From Hymenobacter aerilatus (lineage in GTDB: Bacteria > Bacteroidota > Bacteroidia > Cytophagales > Hymenobacteraceae), in contig NZ_CP095053.1 in the NCBI RefSeq assembly GCF_022921095.1, positions 496,001 through 560,000 on the forward strand: a stretch of DNA of 64,000 bases. The letters are read 5' to 3'. Shown here in pieces: positions 54,226-63,049 of this stretch (position 1 is its first letter; each line of letters begins with the position of its first letter). Position numbers and translations under genes: made by a program. The notes beneath the pieces were generated by a model. The model did no database searches and was not told the origin of the DNA. It saw nothing but the letters and a program-made list of their open reading frames with translations.

Positions 54226-55575
54226 ATGCTGATTGCTCTTTGTCGCCGCGTCGCGTTACTGGCGTTTCTGTTGTTGCCTGCCCTGGCGGCTGTTGCCACA
54301 ACCCCACCTACCCCGCGCCCTCCCGATGTGGCGTGGCTCATTAAGTTGCTCACAGAGTCGGCAGTGTTGCGGCAACATCACGTGGGCGTGAGCCTGGTAG
54401 ATGTAGCGACCGGTGAGAAACTCTACGAGCAGCAGGCCGACCGCTACTTTCTGCCGGCCAGCACCATGAAGATGTTTTCGCTCTACGCGGGCCTGCACCT
54501 GCTGGGCGACTCCCTACCCAGCCTGCGCTATGTGCGCCACCAGGACTCGCTGATTTTCTGGGGCTCCGGCGACCCTACCCTGCTGCACGGTGATGTGCCC
54601 TCGCGCCGCGCCTTCGATTTTCTGGCCAGCCGACCCGAGAAATTATACTATGCCTCCGTGCCCTGCGTCACGGCGTTTGGGCCTAGCTGGAGTTGGGACG
54701 ATTACAATTATTACTACCAGCCCGAGCGCGGGCCATTTCCGTTGTACGGCCACACCGTGCGCTTCTACGCCCGCACTAGCCCTACCCCGCATCTGCGCTT
54801 GGTACCGCGCTACTTCGCGCCGGTAGTAGAACCCATGCCCACTGACTACCCCGCCGCCTCCGACGACCACGTGCGTCGGGCCGTACTAGAAAACAAGTTT
54901 TTCGTATTGCCGTGGGCTAAAAACTGGATTGACGAAACGCCTTTTCGGGTAGGGCCGGAGCTGACGCGGCTGCTGTTGCAAGACACTCTGCACCGACCCG
55001 TGACGGCGGTGCCCTTCCGCGCGCACGCCACCGAAACCGTATATACCCTGCGCGGCCTACCCGCCGACTCGCTGTACCGGCGCATGTTGCAGGTTTCTGA
55101 CAACTTCTTGGCCGAGCAGCTGCTGCTGATGTGCGCCGGCCAGCTCCGCCCTGATTCGCTTAACTCGGCCCTACCCATCAAGGTCACGCTGGCCAACTAC
55201 CTCCCCGACCTGCCCGACGTGCCGCATTGGGTAGACGGCTCGGGCCTTTCCCGCCAGAACCTCGTCACGCCCCGCGACCTAACGGCCCTACTGCTTAAGC
55301 TGCACCAAGAGGTAGCCGAAGCGCGTCTGCTCAGCCTGCTGGCGGCTGGCGGTGGCCACGGCACCCTGCGCCGCGTGTACCGCGACCCGAAAGGTCCTTG
55401 GCTCTGGGGCAAAACCGGCACCCTCAGCAACACGCACAACCTATGCGGTTACTTGCGCACAAAGTCGGGTAGGCTGATAGCGTTCAGCTTCTTGAACAAC
55501 AACCACGTAGCCTCCACCAGCGCCGTGCGCGCCGAGATGGAGCGCGTGCTCACGCAAGTGCGGGCACGGTGGTAG
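54226..55575 (+). CDS. D-alanyl-D-alanine carboxypeptidase, PBP4/S13 type
   Basis: The 449-residue product has a signal peptide (LLAFLLLPALAAVA), the active-site tetrad in LPASTMKMFSLY (Ser-x-x-Lys), QVSDNFLAEQLL (Ser-Asp-Asn) and WGKTGTLSNTHN (Lys-Thr-Gly). These are the three motifs of penicillin-binding proteins of the S13/DacB group, which trim or cleave peptidoglycan peptides in the periplasm. The start ATG lies directly ahead of the signal segment. Confidence 0.92.
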   Translation: MLIALCRRVALLAFLLLPALAAVATTPPTPRPPDVAWLIKLLTESAVLRQHHVGVSLVDVATGEKLYEQQADRYFLPASTMKMFSLYAGLHLLGDSLPSLRYVRHQDSLIFWGSGDPTLLHGDVPSRRAFDFLASRPEKLYYASVPCVTAFGPSWSWDDYNYYYQPERGPFPLYGHTVRFYARTSPTPHLRLVPRYFAPVVEPMPTDYPAASDDHVRRAVLENKFFVLPWAKNWIDETPFRVGPELTRLLLQDTLHRPVTAVPFRAHATETVYTLRGLPADSLYRRMLQVSDNFLAEQLLLMCAGQLRPDSLNSALPIKVTLANYLPDLPDVPHWVDGSGLSRQNLVTPRDLTALLLKLHQEVAEARLLSLLAAGGGHGTLRRVYRDPKGPWLWGKTGTLSNTHNLCGYLRTKSGRLIAFSFLNNNHVASTSAVRAEMERVLTQVRARW

Positions 55576-55590
55576 GGTAGGGGATACACA

Positions 55591-55623
55591 AAAAGCGCCC
55601 TCCCAGGTGAGGAAGGCGCTTTT
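55591..55623 (+). terminator. Terminator of the carboxypeptidase gene
   Basis: AAAAGCGCC (55591-55599) pairs with GGCGCTTTT (55615-55623), 16 bases past the stop. T-runs flank both sides. Confidence 0.88.
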
Positions 55624-55629
55624 CAGAAC

Positions 55630-55713
55630 GTCCTGCTGAGCGGAGTCGAAACATCTCTACTGTGAGTAATTATTTACTATCAGTAGAGATGCTTCGACTC
55701 CGTTCAGCAGGAC
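55630..55713. repeat. 33-bp-armed palindrome GTCCTGCTGAGCGGAG
   Basis: Arms 55630-55662 and 55681-55713 pair with about three mismatches around an 18-base AT-rich centre. The motif is a sequence relative of the TGTCATCCTGAGC family (shared TGAGCGGAG core). It sits between the convergent carboxypeptidase and thioredoxin-like genes. Confidence 0.92.
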
Positions 55714-55733
55714 AAGTACTATCGGACGATATT

Positions 55734-56867
55734 CTACTTAATGTACTTGGCCAGCGTTTCGCGGAGGTCGTCGCCGCGCAGGTTGGTGGCTACGATTTTG
55801 CCGGTAGGATCTACCAGGAAGTTCTGCGGAATAGCCTGCACATGGTACTGCACAGCCACTTCGTTCTGCCAGCCTTTCAGGTCCGATACCTGGGTCCAGG
55901 TGAGCTGGTCATCCTGAATGGCTTTCAGCCATTTCTCGCGGGCTTTTTCGTTGTCGAGCGACACGCCCAGGATATCGAAGTTCTTGGCTTTGTAGTCGTT
56001 GTATACTTTCGTGACGTTGGGGTTTTCCTGGCGGCAGGGGCCGCACCAGCTGGCCCAGAAATCCACCAGCACGTACTTGCCACGGTAGTCAGCCAAGGAC
56101 ACCTTTTTGCCTTCGGGAGTTTGCTGCGTGAAGTTGGGGGCCACTGCGCCGATGGAAACCGCTTTGATGGCTTGCAGCATCTCACCGTACTTCTTGCCCT
56201 CAGGGCTGTTCCGTACGGCCGGTGCCAACGACTCGTATAGTGGGGCTACCTCAGCATAGCTAGGTACAGATCCTCCAACTTGCTTTACCGCGCCCAGGCT
56301 TACGGGCGAACCGGGATGCGCTTTCACAAAAGCCAGATAATGCTGCTTGCTTTCAGCGGAAATGGCTTCCTCCCGCGCATCCAGCTGCTTCATAAACTCC
56401 GGCGACTTGCGCTGCTCTTCTGAGGCGGCGCGGTAGTCGGCCATCAGCGCCTTCATCTTGTCGTTGGCAGGTTTCAGGGTAGTCTGCAGCTGCTGGTGCT
56501 CCGTCGTCAGCTTGGAGCCGGTAATTTTGGCGGTGGTCAGCGAGTCGGCGCTGGTGAGCATTACAGGGCCTTTTTCCAAGAAGGTAGTGGTGCGGTCGGC
56601 CTTCTGGAAATTGGAAAGCGCCTGCTTCAGCTTGCCGTCGCGGGCCAGCACCAGCATCACTTGCTGCGGCGCTTCTACGGTGCCTTTAAACTCAAACGCG
56701 CCGTTGGTGAGGGCCGTGGAGTCAGAAAACTTGCCGTCGCGCAGCATATACACTTTGGCTGGTGCACTGAGCTTGCCGATTTTGCCCTTCAGTGTGTAGG
56801 GGGTAGGGGCTTGCGCCTGCGCCAACCAAGGCGCCAGTAGTAGAAAACCGAGCAGGTGTTTTTTCAT
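55734..56867 (-). CDS. TlpA-like thioredoxin protein with DUF4369, copy 1
   Basis: The 377-residue product has a signal peptide (WLAQAQA), a DUF4369 N-terminal domain (YTLKGKIGKLSAPAKVYML, residues 22-120), a helical middle part and a thioredoxin domain with FWASWCGPCRQENP and the cis-Pro loop AIPQNFLVDP. It should reduce or exchange disulfides in the periplasm. It is a paralogue of the gene 34 bases upstream. Confidence 0.92.
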   Translation of the reverse strand: MKKHLLGFLLLAPWLAQAQAPTPYTLKGKIGKLSAPAKVYMLRDGKFSDSTALTNGAFEFKGTVEAPQQVMLVLARDGKLKQALSNFQKADRTTTFLEKGPVMLTSADSLTTAKITGSKLTTEHQQLQTTLKPANDKMKALMADYRAASEEQRKSPEFMKQLDAREEAISAESKQHYLAFVKAHPGSPVSLGAVKQVGGSVPSYAEVAPLYESLAPAVRNSPEGKKYGEMLQAIKAVSIGAVAPNFTQQTPEGKKVSLADYRGKYVLVDFWASWCGPCRQENPNVTKVYNDYKAKNFDILGVSLDNEKAREKWLKAIQDDQLTWTQVSDLKGWQNEVAVQYHVQAIPQNFLVDPTGKIVATNLRGDDLRETLAKYIK

Positions 56868-56901
56868 GATGTGTAGTAGAATAGAGGTGAAAGGAGAGAA
56901 G

Positions 56902-58023
56902 TTACTTGATGTATTTCGCCAAGGTCGTTTGCAGATCGGCGCCGCGCAAGTTCACAGCTACGATTTTGCCAGTAGGGTCTATCAAGAAGTTCTGCGGAAT
57001 GGCATTGATATGGTAGCGGGTGGCTATAGCACCTTGCATACCTTGGAGGTCCGAAACCTGCGTCCAGGCCAGCTTGTCTTCCTGCACAGCCTTCACCCAA
57101 TTCTCCTTCGTATCATCCATCGACACAGCCAGGATGTCGAAGTTCTTGCCTTTGTAAGCCGTATAGGCCTTCGTCACGTTGGGATTCTCCTGGCGGCAAG
57201 GGCCGCACCAACTGGCCCAGAAATCGACTAGCACGTACTTGCCGCGGTAATCGGCCAACGACACCTGTTTGCCTTCGGGCGTCTGCTGCGTGAAATTGGG
57301 CGCTTGCGCACCAATGGCTATAGCTTTCAACCCTGGCAACATGGCCTTGTATCGTTGCCCTTCGGAGGTATTCTGGAGGGTAGGCGACAACGCGTTGTAG
57401 AGTGGTGCCAGTTCTGCGTACTGCGGTACAGGTCCAACAGCACTTGGCATGGCATCTAGGCTCACCCAGGAGGCAGGATTGGCTTTTATGAAGTTTGCAG
57501 TTGCCTGCTGATACTCTTTGTTGGTCGTATTAAAATACTCCTGCATACGCTCGCGGAACTCCGGAGCCTGTTGTTCTTGCGGTGAGGCTTTTTGTGCTGC
57601 TGCGATGAAAGCTTTTGCTTTGGTCGCAATGGGTACAAAGGAAGCCTTCATCTTGTTGTAATCCGCTGTTAGTTGCGTACCCGCAAGCGTAGCATTCGGC
57701 AGCGAGTCGGGGGTAGTTACAACCACAGGGCCGGGCTCCAGAAATATTTTAGTGCGATTAGCGGAGCGAGAAAAACCGTTTTTTAGACCTCCATTGCGTT
57801 CTACAATAAGATCTACCGCTTTCGGTTTGTCAACGGTACCTGTGAATTTAAACACACCATTTTTCAGCGTGGTGGAATCTAATAGCTCACTACCTCGCAC
57901 CAGATAGATTTTTGCCGGTGCATTGAGCTTGCCAACGGTGCCTCTTACGGTGTAAGGAAAGGACGTTTGCGCCTGCGCCAACAAGGGCGTTGCGACAAGC
58001 AACGTAAGCAGATACTTTTTCAT
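56902..58023 (-). CDS. TlpA-like thioredoxin protein with DUF4369, copy 2
   Basis: The 373-residue product has the same layout as its downstream neighbour: signal peptide (PLLAQAQ), DUF4369 (YTVRGTVGKLNAPAKIYLV), helical middle and FWASWCGPCRQENP with AIPQNFLIDP. The thioredoxin domains are nearly identical while the middle parts differ, a usual sign of tandem duplication with later divergence. The start 25 codons inside the longest frame was chosen because it begins the signal peptide. A 13-bp hairpin lies upstream. Confidence 0.92.
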   Translation of the reverse strand: MKKYLLTLLVATPLLAQAQTSFPYTVRGTVGKLNAPAKIYLVRGSELLDSTTLKNGVFKFTGTVDKPKAVDLIVERNGGLKNGFSRSANRTKIFLEPGPVVVTTPDSLPNATLAGTQLTADYNKMKASFVPIATKAKAFIAAAQKASPQEQQAPEFRERMQEYFNTTNKEYQQATANFIKANPASWVSLDAMPSAVGPVPQYAELAPLYNALSPTLQNTSEGQRYKAMLPGLKAIAIGAQAPNFTQQTPEGKQVSLADYRGKYVLVDFWASWCGPCRQENPNVTKAYTAYKGKNFDILAVSMDDTKENWVKAVQEDKLAWTQVSDLQGMQGAIATRYHINAIPQNFLIDPTGKIVAVNLRGADLQTTLAKYIK

Positions 58024-58084
58024 TGAAATAGAGCTATAAGTGAAAGAACAGGTAATACATATATAATCTGCTTGGCCCAAATGC

Positions 58085-58137
58085 CAAGCGCCGCGCAAAA
58101 CCCGGGCGGCGTCTCCCTGGGTTCTGCGCGGCGCTTG
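58085..58137. terminator. Hairpin between serBA fusion and thioredoxin gene
   Basis: CAAGCGCCGCGCA (58085-58097) pairs perfectly with TGCGCGGCGCTTG (58125-58137), with a further ACCC/GGGT inner stem. It lies about 25 bases past the SerB-SerA stop. T content after it is low, so termination strength is unclear. Confidence 0.6.
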
Positions 58138-58162
58138 CTGCGGCAGGTGGCTGAAAGACAGC

Positions 58163-60067
58163 CTAATATAGTACTCGGAACTTAATCGTGTGCTCTACCT
58201 GCTTCAGGTCGTCAATCAGCTCAGGCTCGTACTGCTTGTCGATGTCGGTAATCACGTAGCCGATGTGCTCGTTGGTCTTCAAATACTGCCCCAAGATGTT
58301 CACGTGGCGGGTAGCCAGCACGTTGTTGATGCGGGCCAGTACGCCGGGCACGTTGGCGTGAATATGGATGAGGCGGTGCGCCTGCTGCTCGGGCAACTGG
58401 ATGTTGGGGAAGTTGACGCTCTGCTGGGTGTTACCGCTGTTCACATAGTCCATGATGCGCTCGGGCACGAAGTGCGCAATGTTGCGCTGGGCCTCGGCTG
58501 TGCTGCCACCAATGTGGGGTGTGAGCAGCACGTTGGGTAGGCCGCGCAGCTCGCTCTCAAACGACTCGTCGTTGGTTTTGGGCTCGTGCGGGAATACGTC
58601 GATGGCCGCGCCACCTAGGTGGCCCGAGCGCAGAGCGTCGGCCAAGGCGGGCACGTCCACCACGTGGCCGCGGGCGTTGTTGATGAACAGCGTGCCGGGC
58701 TTCATCTGGGCAAAATGTTCAGCGCCGATGAAGTTCTTGTTTTCCGGGCGGCCGTCGATGTGCAGAGTCACGATGTCAGCCTGTTGCAGCAGCTCGTCCA
58801 GGGTGCGGCACTTGGTGGCGTTGCCCAGTTGCAGCTTCTCGGCCACATCGTAGTAATATACTTGTAGGCCCACCGCTTCAGCTACCACCGAGAGCTGCGC
58901 CCCGATGTTGCCGTAGCCTATAATACCCAGCTTCTTGCCCCGAATCTCAAACGCGCCGTTCGCCGACTTGTCCCACTCGCCTTGGTGCATCTTAGGGTTT
59001 TTCTCCGGAATGCGGCGGGCCAGCATAATGATTTCGGCCAGCGTCAGCTCCACCACCGAGCGGGTGTTGCTGAAGGGGGCGTTGAACACGGCCACGCCCT
59101 TTTTCATGCAGCCCGTCAGGTCAATCTGGTTGGTGCCGATGCAGAAGGCGCCTACCGCAATGAGGCGGTTAGCGGCATCTAACACGCGCTGCGTCACGTT
59201 GGTTTTGGAGCGAATACCCAGGATGCTCACACCCTGAATGCGCTCCACCAGCTCGTCTTCGTCCAGCCCGCCGGCTATCTTTTCCACCTGGTAGCCTTCC
59301 TCGCGGAACAGCTTTTCGGCCGAGGCTTCAACGTTTTCGAGTAGGAGGACGCGGATGCGATTTTTGGGGTAAGAAAGCGACATGGGTAGTTTGTTCTGGT
59401 ACAAAAACTCGTCGAAAGAAGGCAGAATTTCGTCGGCGCGGGCTACGACAGCCTCGCGCGCCACGTTCTCGGTGAAGGCGTAGAAGCGGTTGGCTAGGCC
59501 CGCCTCGCGGATCTGGTAGTCAGTGTAGCCGTCGCCAAGGGCGTACACGTCGCCGGTGAGGTCGAGGCGGCGCAGCTGCTCTATCTTACCGCCGTCGCGG
59601 CTAAGTACGTTTTCCGGGTCAAAGCCGGTAATGCGGCCTTCCGGGTCATAGGTGAAGGTGTTGGCCAGCACGTAGTCGGCGGTGATACCGAAATCGGCTA
59701 CCACGGGCTCAATAAACTCCCGAAAGCCGCTGCTGACGATGTACACCCGTCCTGGAAACTGCCGGAAAAAGTCGCCGTTGCGCCGGATGCTGTCCGATAC
59801 TTTGCCTTTCAGGCGCTCCACCAGCAGCGGCAGGTGCTCGCGCCGGGCCGGCAGCAGGGTCAGTCGCCGCCGCAATGATTCTGAAAAGTTGATGCTGCCG
59901 CTCATGCCTAAGTCGGTGAGGGCGCGGATTTCGCCCACGATTCTTTCGCGGCTGGGGTCGCCGGTGAGGGCAATGTCGGCTAGCTCATCGAGGCCTTCCA
60001 CCTGCGTGAAAGTGCTATCGAAGTCGATGATGAGGTAGGGGAGGGTAGCGGTAGGAGGAGAGGCCAT
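58163..60067 (-). CDS. SerB-SerA fusion: phosphoserine phosphatase and phosphoglycerate dehydrogenase
   Basis: The 634-residue product joins two serine-pathway enzymes. Residues about 10-220 form a HAD-IB phosphatase with DFDSTFTQVEGLDE (DxDST), VYIVSSGFREFIEP and ALGDGYTDYQI. Residues about 240-545 form a D-3-phosphoglycerate dehydrogenase with KLGIIGYGNIGAQ, FINNARGHVVDVPAL (Arg), AIDVFPHEP (Glu) and LLTPHIGGSTAEA (His). An ACT domain (NVPGVLARINNVLATRHVN) ends the protein. The first and last steps of serine synthesis from 3-phosphoglycerate are thus on one chain; SerC, the middle step, is not here. TACCTTGC precedes the ATG by 7 bases. The start was set just before ASPPTATLPY. Confidence 0.93.
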   Translation of the reverse strand: MASPPTATLPYLIIDFDSTFTQVEGLDELADIALTGDPSRERIVGEIRALTDLGMSGSINFSESLRRRLTLLPARREHLPLLVERLKGKVSDSIRRNGDFFRQFPGRVYIVSSGFREFIEPVVADFGITADYVLANTFTYDPEGRITGFDPENVLSRDGGKIEQLRRLDLTGDVYALGDGYTDYQIREAGLANRFYAFTENVAREAVVARADEILPSFDEFLYQNKLPMSLSYPKNRIRVLLLENVEASAEKLFREEGYQVEKIAGGLDEDELVERIQGVSILGIRSKTNVTQRVLDAANRLIAVGAFCIGTNQIDLTGCMKKGVAVFNAPFSNTRSVVELTLAEIIMLARRIPEKNPKMHQGEWDKSANGAFEIRGKKLGIIGYGNIGAQLSVVAEAVGLQVYYYDVAEKLQLGNATKCRTLDELLQQADIVTLHIDGRPENKNFIGAEHFAQMKPGTLFINNARGHVVDVPALADALRSGHLGGAAIDVFPHEPKTNDESFESELRGLPNVLLTPHIGGSTAEAQRNIAHFVPERIMDYVNSGNTQQSVNFPNIQLPEQQAHRLIHIHANVPGVLARINNVLATRHVNILGQYLKTNEHIGYVITDIDKQYEPELIDDLKQVEHTIKFRVLY

Positions 60068-60263
60068 ACGAAAAGCAAGGTAGGGCAGAATGACGGAACC
60101 GGCACACTCATTACTAGAAATAGACGACTTATGAGTCATTTTCGTGGTTCAGCAACAGAACTTTACGGCCCTCATCTGCACAGGCGGACTGCACAAATAA
60201 CGTGCGTTGTGCAAGGAAATGCATGCAACGGGCTGTTTCCGTCGGATTCATCAGGGCATAATA

Positions 60264-60294
60264 AAGCCCACTGCCAGCATGTGGCAGTGGGCTT
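60264..60294 (-). terminator. Terminator of the discoidin protein gene
   Basis: AAGCCCACTGCCA (60264-60276) pairs with TGGCAGTGGGCTT (60282-60294), followed on the minus strand by TATTATG. It lies 21 bases past the stop. Confidence 0.9.
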
Positions 60295-60314
60295 GTGCGT
60301 GGGGCTCTGGGAAA

Positions 60315-61757
60315 TTACTGTTTCACCACTCTGGTTTGATATGCTACGCCGTTTGCCTTGCGTAGCACTAGAAAATATATCCCAGTAGGGTAGGAGCGCA
60401 GATCGACCACGAGGTTGTTCTGGCCGTATTCTTCGGTTAGCGTACGCTGGGTTACGGCGTGGCCTTGTGCATCATACACGTGCACTACGGCTGCGGCGGG
60501 GGCGGTAGTGGCCCAGGCGAGGCGCGCTTCTTCCGTGGTAGGGTTGGGATAGAGACTATAGGTAATGGCCTCAACGGCTTCCTGGCGAAGCGTCTGCGTG
60601 GCTACCACGGGGCTGTACGTGGTGGTGCCATCGGTGTCGGTTTGCAGTAGGCGGTAGTACACGAGGCCCGATGGGGCGTTGGCATCTAGGTATTGGTAGG
60701 AGCGCGCGCTGGTGCTGGTGCCAGCCCCGCGCTGGTAGGCAATACGCTCGAAGGCAGTACCGTCCAGGGAGCGTTGCAGCTGAAAGCCCTGATTGTCTTT
60801 CTCAGAAGCTGTAGCCCAGCGCAATTGCACGCCGCTAGTGCCGGCCGTGGCCGTAAATGACGTCAGCGTGACGGGTAGGGGAACCAAGGGAGTACCCGTG
60901 CCAGCGCCATATACCGCAAACTCGTAGAGCGAATAGCCATACTGGGTGGTGCGGGCGGTGCCGTACATGCGTACATAGCGGCCCTGCACGCTCAAACCAG
61001 CGTAATCGTTAACAAGGCTCGTATTGCCGACCACTTTTCGTACGGTGGTCCAGGTGGTGGCGTCGTTGGATACCTGCACTAGAAAATCCTTGCCGGCAGC
61101 AGTTTCCCATGTCAGTTTGATTTCATTGATGGTATAGTCCTGGCCTAAATCCACATACAGCCAGCCGGGGTCAACACCGTGCGTGCTCTCCCAGCGCGTA
61201 TTGTCTTTTTCATCAAACGCATTGGCGGTGGTATTACCACCAAGGGTAGAGGAGGCAGTGCCGGGTTTGCCAAAGGCCAGATTGGATACGTTGTATACAC
61301 CAATCTCAAACAACGAATAGCCATACAATTCCTGGCTGCGGGCCGTGCCATATACCCGTACGTAGCGAGCCATGGCATGTAACGCCGAAAAGTCGTTTAC
61401 CAGCTCCGTATTTCCAGTAATGGAACGAATGGTTGTCCAATTTGTCGCATTATTGGAAATTTGAAGAAGATAGTCTTTGGCGTATGCATTTTCCCAATTC
61501 AGCTTCACCCGGTCAAACGAAATGACTGAACCCAGGTCCACGTAAATCCATTCCGGATCGTGCTTAAACTGGCTCGACCACCGCGTGTTTAGTTTGCCGT
61601 CTGTGACAGCCTCAGCGGGGTAAGCTGCCGCGTCTTGAAAGGATGAAGCCGTAGCAGGTTGATTCAGAGCCAGATTAACAATGTTTTGAGCTTGGGCGGC
61701 TCCAGCTAACGTAACAAAGAATAATAACGACAGGATGCGGTAAGCGAGATGATGCAT
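60315..61757 (-). CDS. Secreted discoidin (F5/8 type C) protein with T9SS sorting domain
   Basis: The 480-residue product has a signal peptide (LLFFVTLAGAAQAQ), two F5/8 type C/CBM32-like domains (LALNQPATASSFQD and DLGSVISFDRVKLNWE; LAFGKPGTASSTLGGN and DLGQDYTINEIKLTWE), a fibronectin-like stretch (FTATAGTSGVQLRWATASEK) and a C-terminal type A sorting domain for type IX secretion (LYPNPTTEEARL, SYPTGIYFLVLR, VVKQ). It likely binds sugars or surfaces outside the cell and has no catalytic domain. The two discoidin domains are similar to each other, reflecting an internal duplication. Confidence 0.9.
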   Translation of the reverse strand: MHHLAYRILSLLFFVTLAGAAQAQNIVNLALNQPATASSFQDAAAYPAEAVTDGKLNTRWSSQFKHDPEWIYVDLGSVISFDRVKLNWENAYAKDYLLQISNNATNWTTIRSITGNTELVNDFSALHAMARYVRVYGTARSQELYGYSLFEIGVYNVSNLAFGKPGTASSTLGGNTTANAFDEKDNTRWESTHGVDPGWLYVDLGQDYTINEIKLTWETAAGKDFLVQVSNDATTWTTVRKVVGNTSLVNDYAGLSVQGRYVRMYGTARTTQYGYSLYEFAVYGAGTGTPLVPLPVTLTSFTATAGTSGVQLRWATASEKDNQGFQLQRSLDGTAFERIAYQRGAGTSTSARSYQYLDANAPSGLVYYRLLQTDTDGTTTYSPVVATQTLRQEAVEAITYSLYPNPTTEEARLAWATTAPAAAVVHVYDAQGHAVTQRTLTEEYGQNNLVVDLRSYPTGIYFLVLRKANGVAYQTRVVKQ

Positions 61758-61968
61758 AATAACTGGTACAAAAGAGTACTGATTGAATGCATCAAAAGTA
61801 GAGTAGGCATTAATGTATATACACGCATTTCGGCGAACGTTCGGTTGTGCACGATGAAATGGGTTATACTCTATTTAACGAGTTTTATTCCTAAATAGGG
61901 AAAATGACAGGTTGGGACGCACGAAAGCCGCTAAACCTTGCTCCAGCTGCCAATGCATAGCAAAATCC

Positions 61969-62037
61969 CTTTCTAAAGGCCACACCCGTGCACCAACAAG
62001 CGCAAGGCTGTTAGTGTACGGGTGTGGTCTTAGAAAG
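61969..62037 (-). terminator. Large imperfect hairpin after VOC gene
   Basis: Arms 61969-61993 and 62014-62037 (CTTTCTAA...CCACACCCGTGCAC facing GTGTACGGGTGTGG...TTAGAAAG) pair with small bulges. It starts just past the stop of the VOC gene at 62043. The remaining 210 bases up to 61758 are AT-rich and hold nothing else recognised. Confidence 0.8.
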
Positions 62038-62042
62038 AGATT

Positions 62043-62432
62043 CTACTCTTCGTACAATTCTAGGGGTAAACCGTCGGGGTCGGCGAAGAAGGTGAAGCGC
62101 CGCCCGGTGAACTCGTCTACCCGAATGGGCTCTGTCTCGACGTGGTGCTGTGCCAAATGCGCTACGGCTGCATCCAGATCGGCCACGGCAAAGGCTAGGT
62201 GGCGCAGGCCCGTGGCCTCAGGCCGGCTAGGGCGGGGCGGCGGGGTAGGAAACGAGAACAACTCGATGATGTACTGTCCATCCAGCAGCAAATCCAGCTT
62301 CCACGAGTCGCGCGCTTCGCGGTACACTTCGCGCTCTATCTGCAAGCCCAGTACCTGCGTGTAGAAGTGCTTGGAAACCGGGTAGTTGGTGCAGATAATG
62401 GCAATGTGGTGGACGCGTTGCAACGCGAGCAT
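62043..62432 (-). CDS. VOC-family glyoxalase-like protein
   Basis: The 129-residue product is one VOC fold: RVHHIAIICTNYPVSKHFY, LLLDGQYIIELFSFP, GLRHLAFAVADLDAAVAHL and FTFFADPDGLPLELYEE. Putative metal ligands are a His near the N-terminus, Glu in IIELFSFP, His in LRHLAF and the last Glu in ELYEE. The pattern is like the small YaeR/GloA2-type proteins; substrate unknown. Confidence 0.88.
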   Translation of the reverse strand: MLALQRVHHIAIICTNYPVSKHFYTQVLGLQIEREVYREARDSWKLDLLLDGQYIIELFSFPTPPPRPSRPEATGLRHLAFAVADLDAAVAHLAQHHVETEPIRVDEFTGRRFTFFADPDGLPLELYEE

Positions 62433-62487
62433 AGGCTGTGGCTTTTAAGAAGTAGGTCTGAAGAGGGATTGCTAGGCAGATGTTGTG

Positions 62488-62898
62488 CTACCCACGCCGC
62501 CGCACTGGCGCGTGGTTAGCCCAGTCGGGGTCGTAGCTGATGCCGCCAAACAGGTAGAGCATGAAGGTGCGGGAGTATCGCAGGCTGAGCGGGGCCAGCA
62601 GCACCGTGGCCACCGCCACGGCCGATACATACACCCACGTATCAGGGTCGCCGGCGAAGTAGTAAAGCAGCACGCCCACCACTAGCATAATCCCCGTGCT
62701 GAAGGCAAAGCTGATGTACATGGCTCCCCAATAAAAACCAGTTTCCGGCTCGTAGGCTTGCCCGCACACGGGGCAGTGCTCAGGCATATCAGTGAAGTGG
62801 GCGAGGTTGTAGGCGCCATGGGTAAACAATGGCCCCTGGTGGCAGCGCGGGCAGCGCTGAGCGAGCGAGGCAAGAGCAGACGATTGGATAGGTTGCAT
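62488..62898 (-). CDS. DUF983 zinc-ribbon membrane protein
   Basis: The 136-residue product has a zinc ribbon (RCPRCHQGPLF...HCPVCGQAYEPE), then GFYWGAMYISFAFSTGIML and a second membrane segment (VYVSAVAVATVLLAPLSL). This is DUF983, a small membrane protein family of unknown role. The start was chosen at the ATG eight codons inside the longest frame. Confidence 0.9.
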   Translation of the reverse strand: MQPIQSSALASLAQRCPRCHQGPLFTHGAYNLAHFTDMPEHCPVCGQAYEPETGFYWGAMYISFAFSTGIMLVVGVLLYYFAGDPDTWVYVSAVAVATVLLAPLSLRYSRTFMLYLFGGISYDPDWANHAPVRRRG

Positions 62899-63049
62899 AG
62901 AGCAGAAGAAAAGGACGCGCAATAGTCATTCTACGCGCAAGAAGAAGCGGTGGCTGGTTCCCGACGGGATATGTGCCACATAGTAGGTGCAAAAGTAGCC
63001 AGCGCGGCCTACCCCCGCACGGACTACATGCGGGCAAATACAGGACAAA

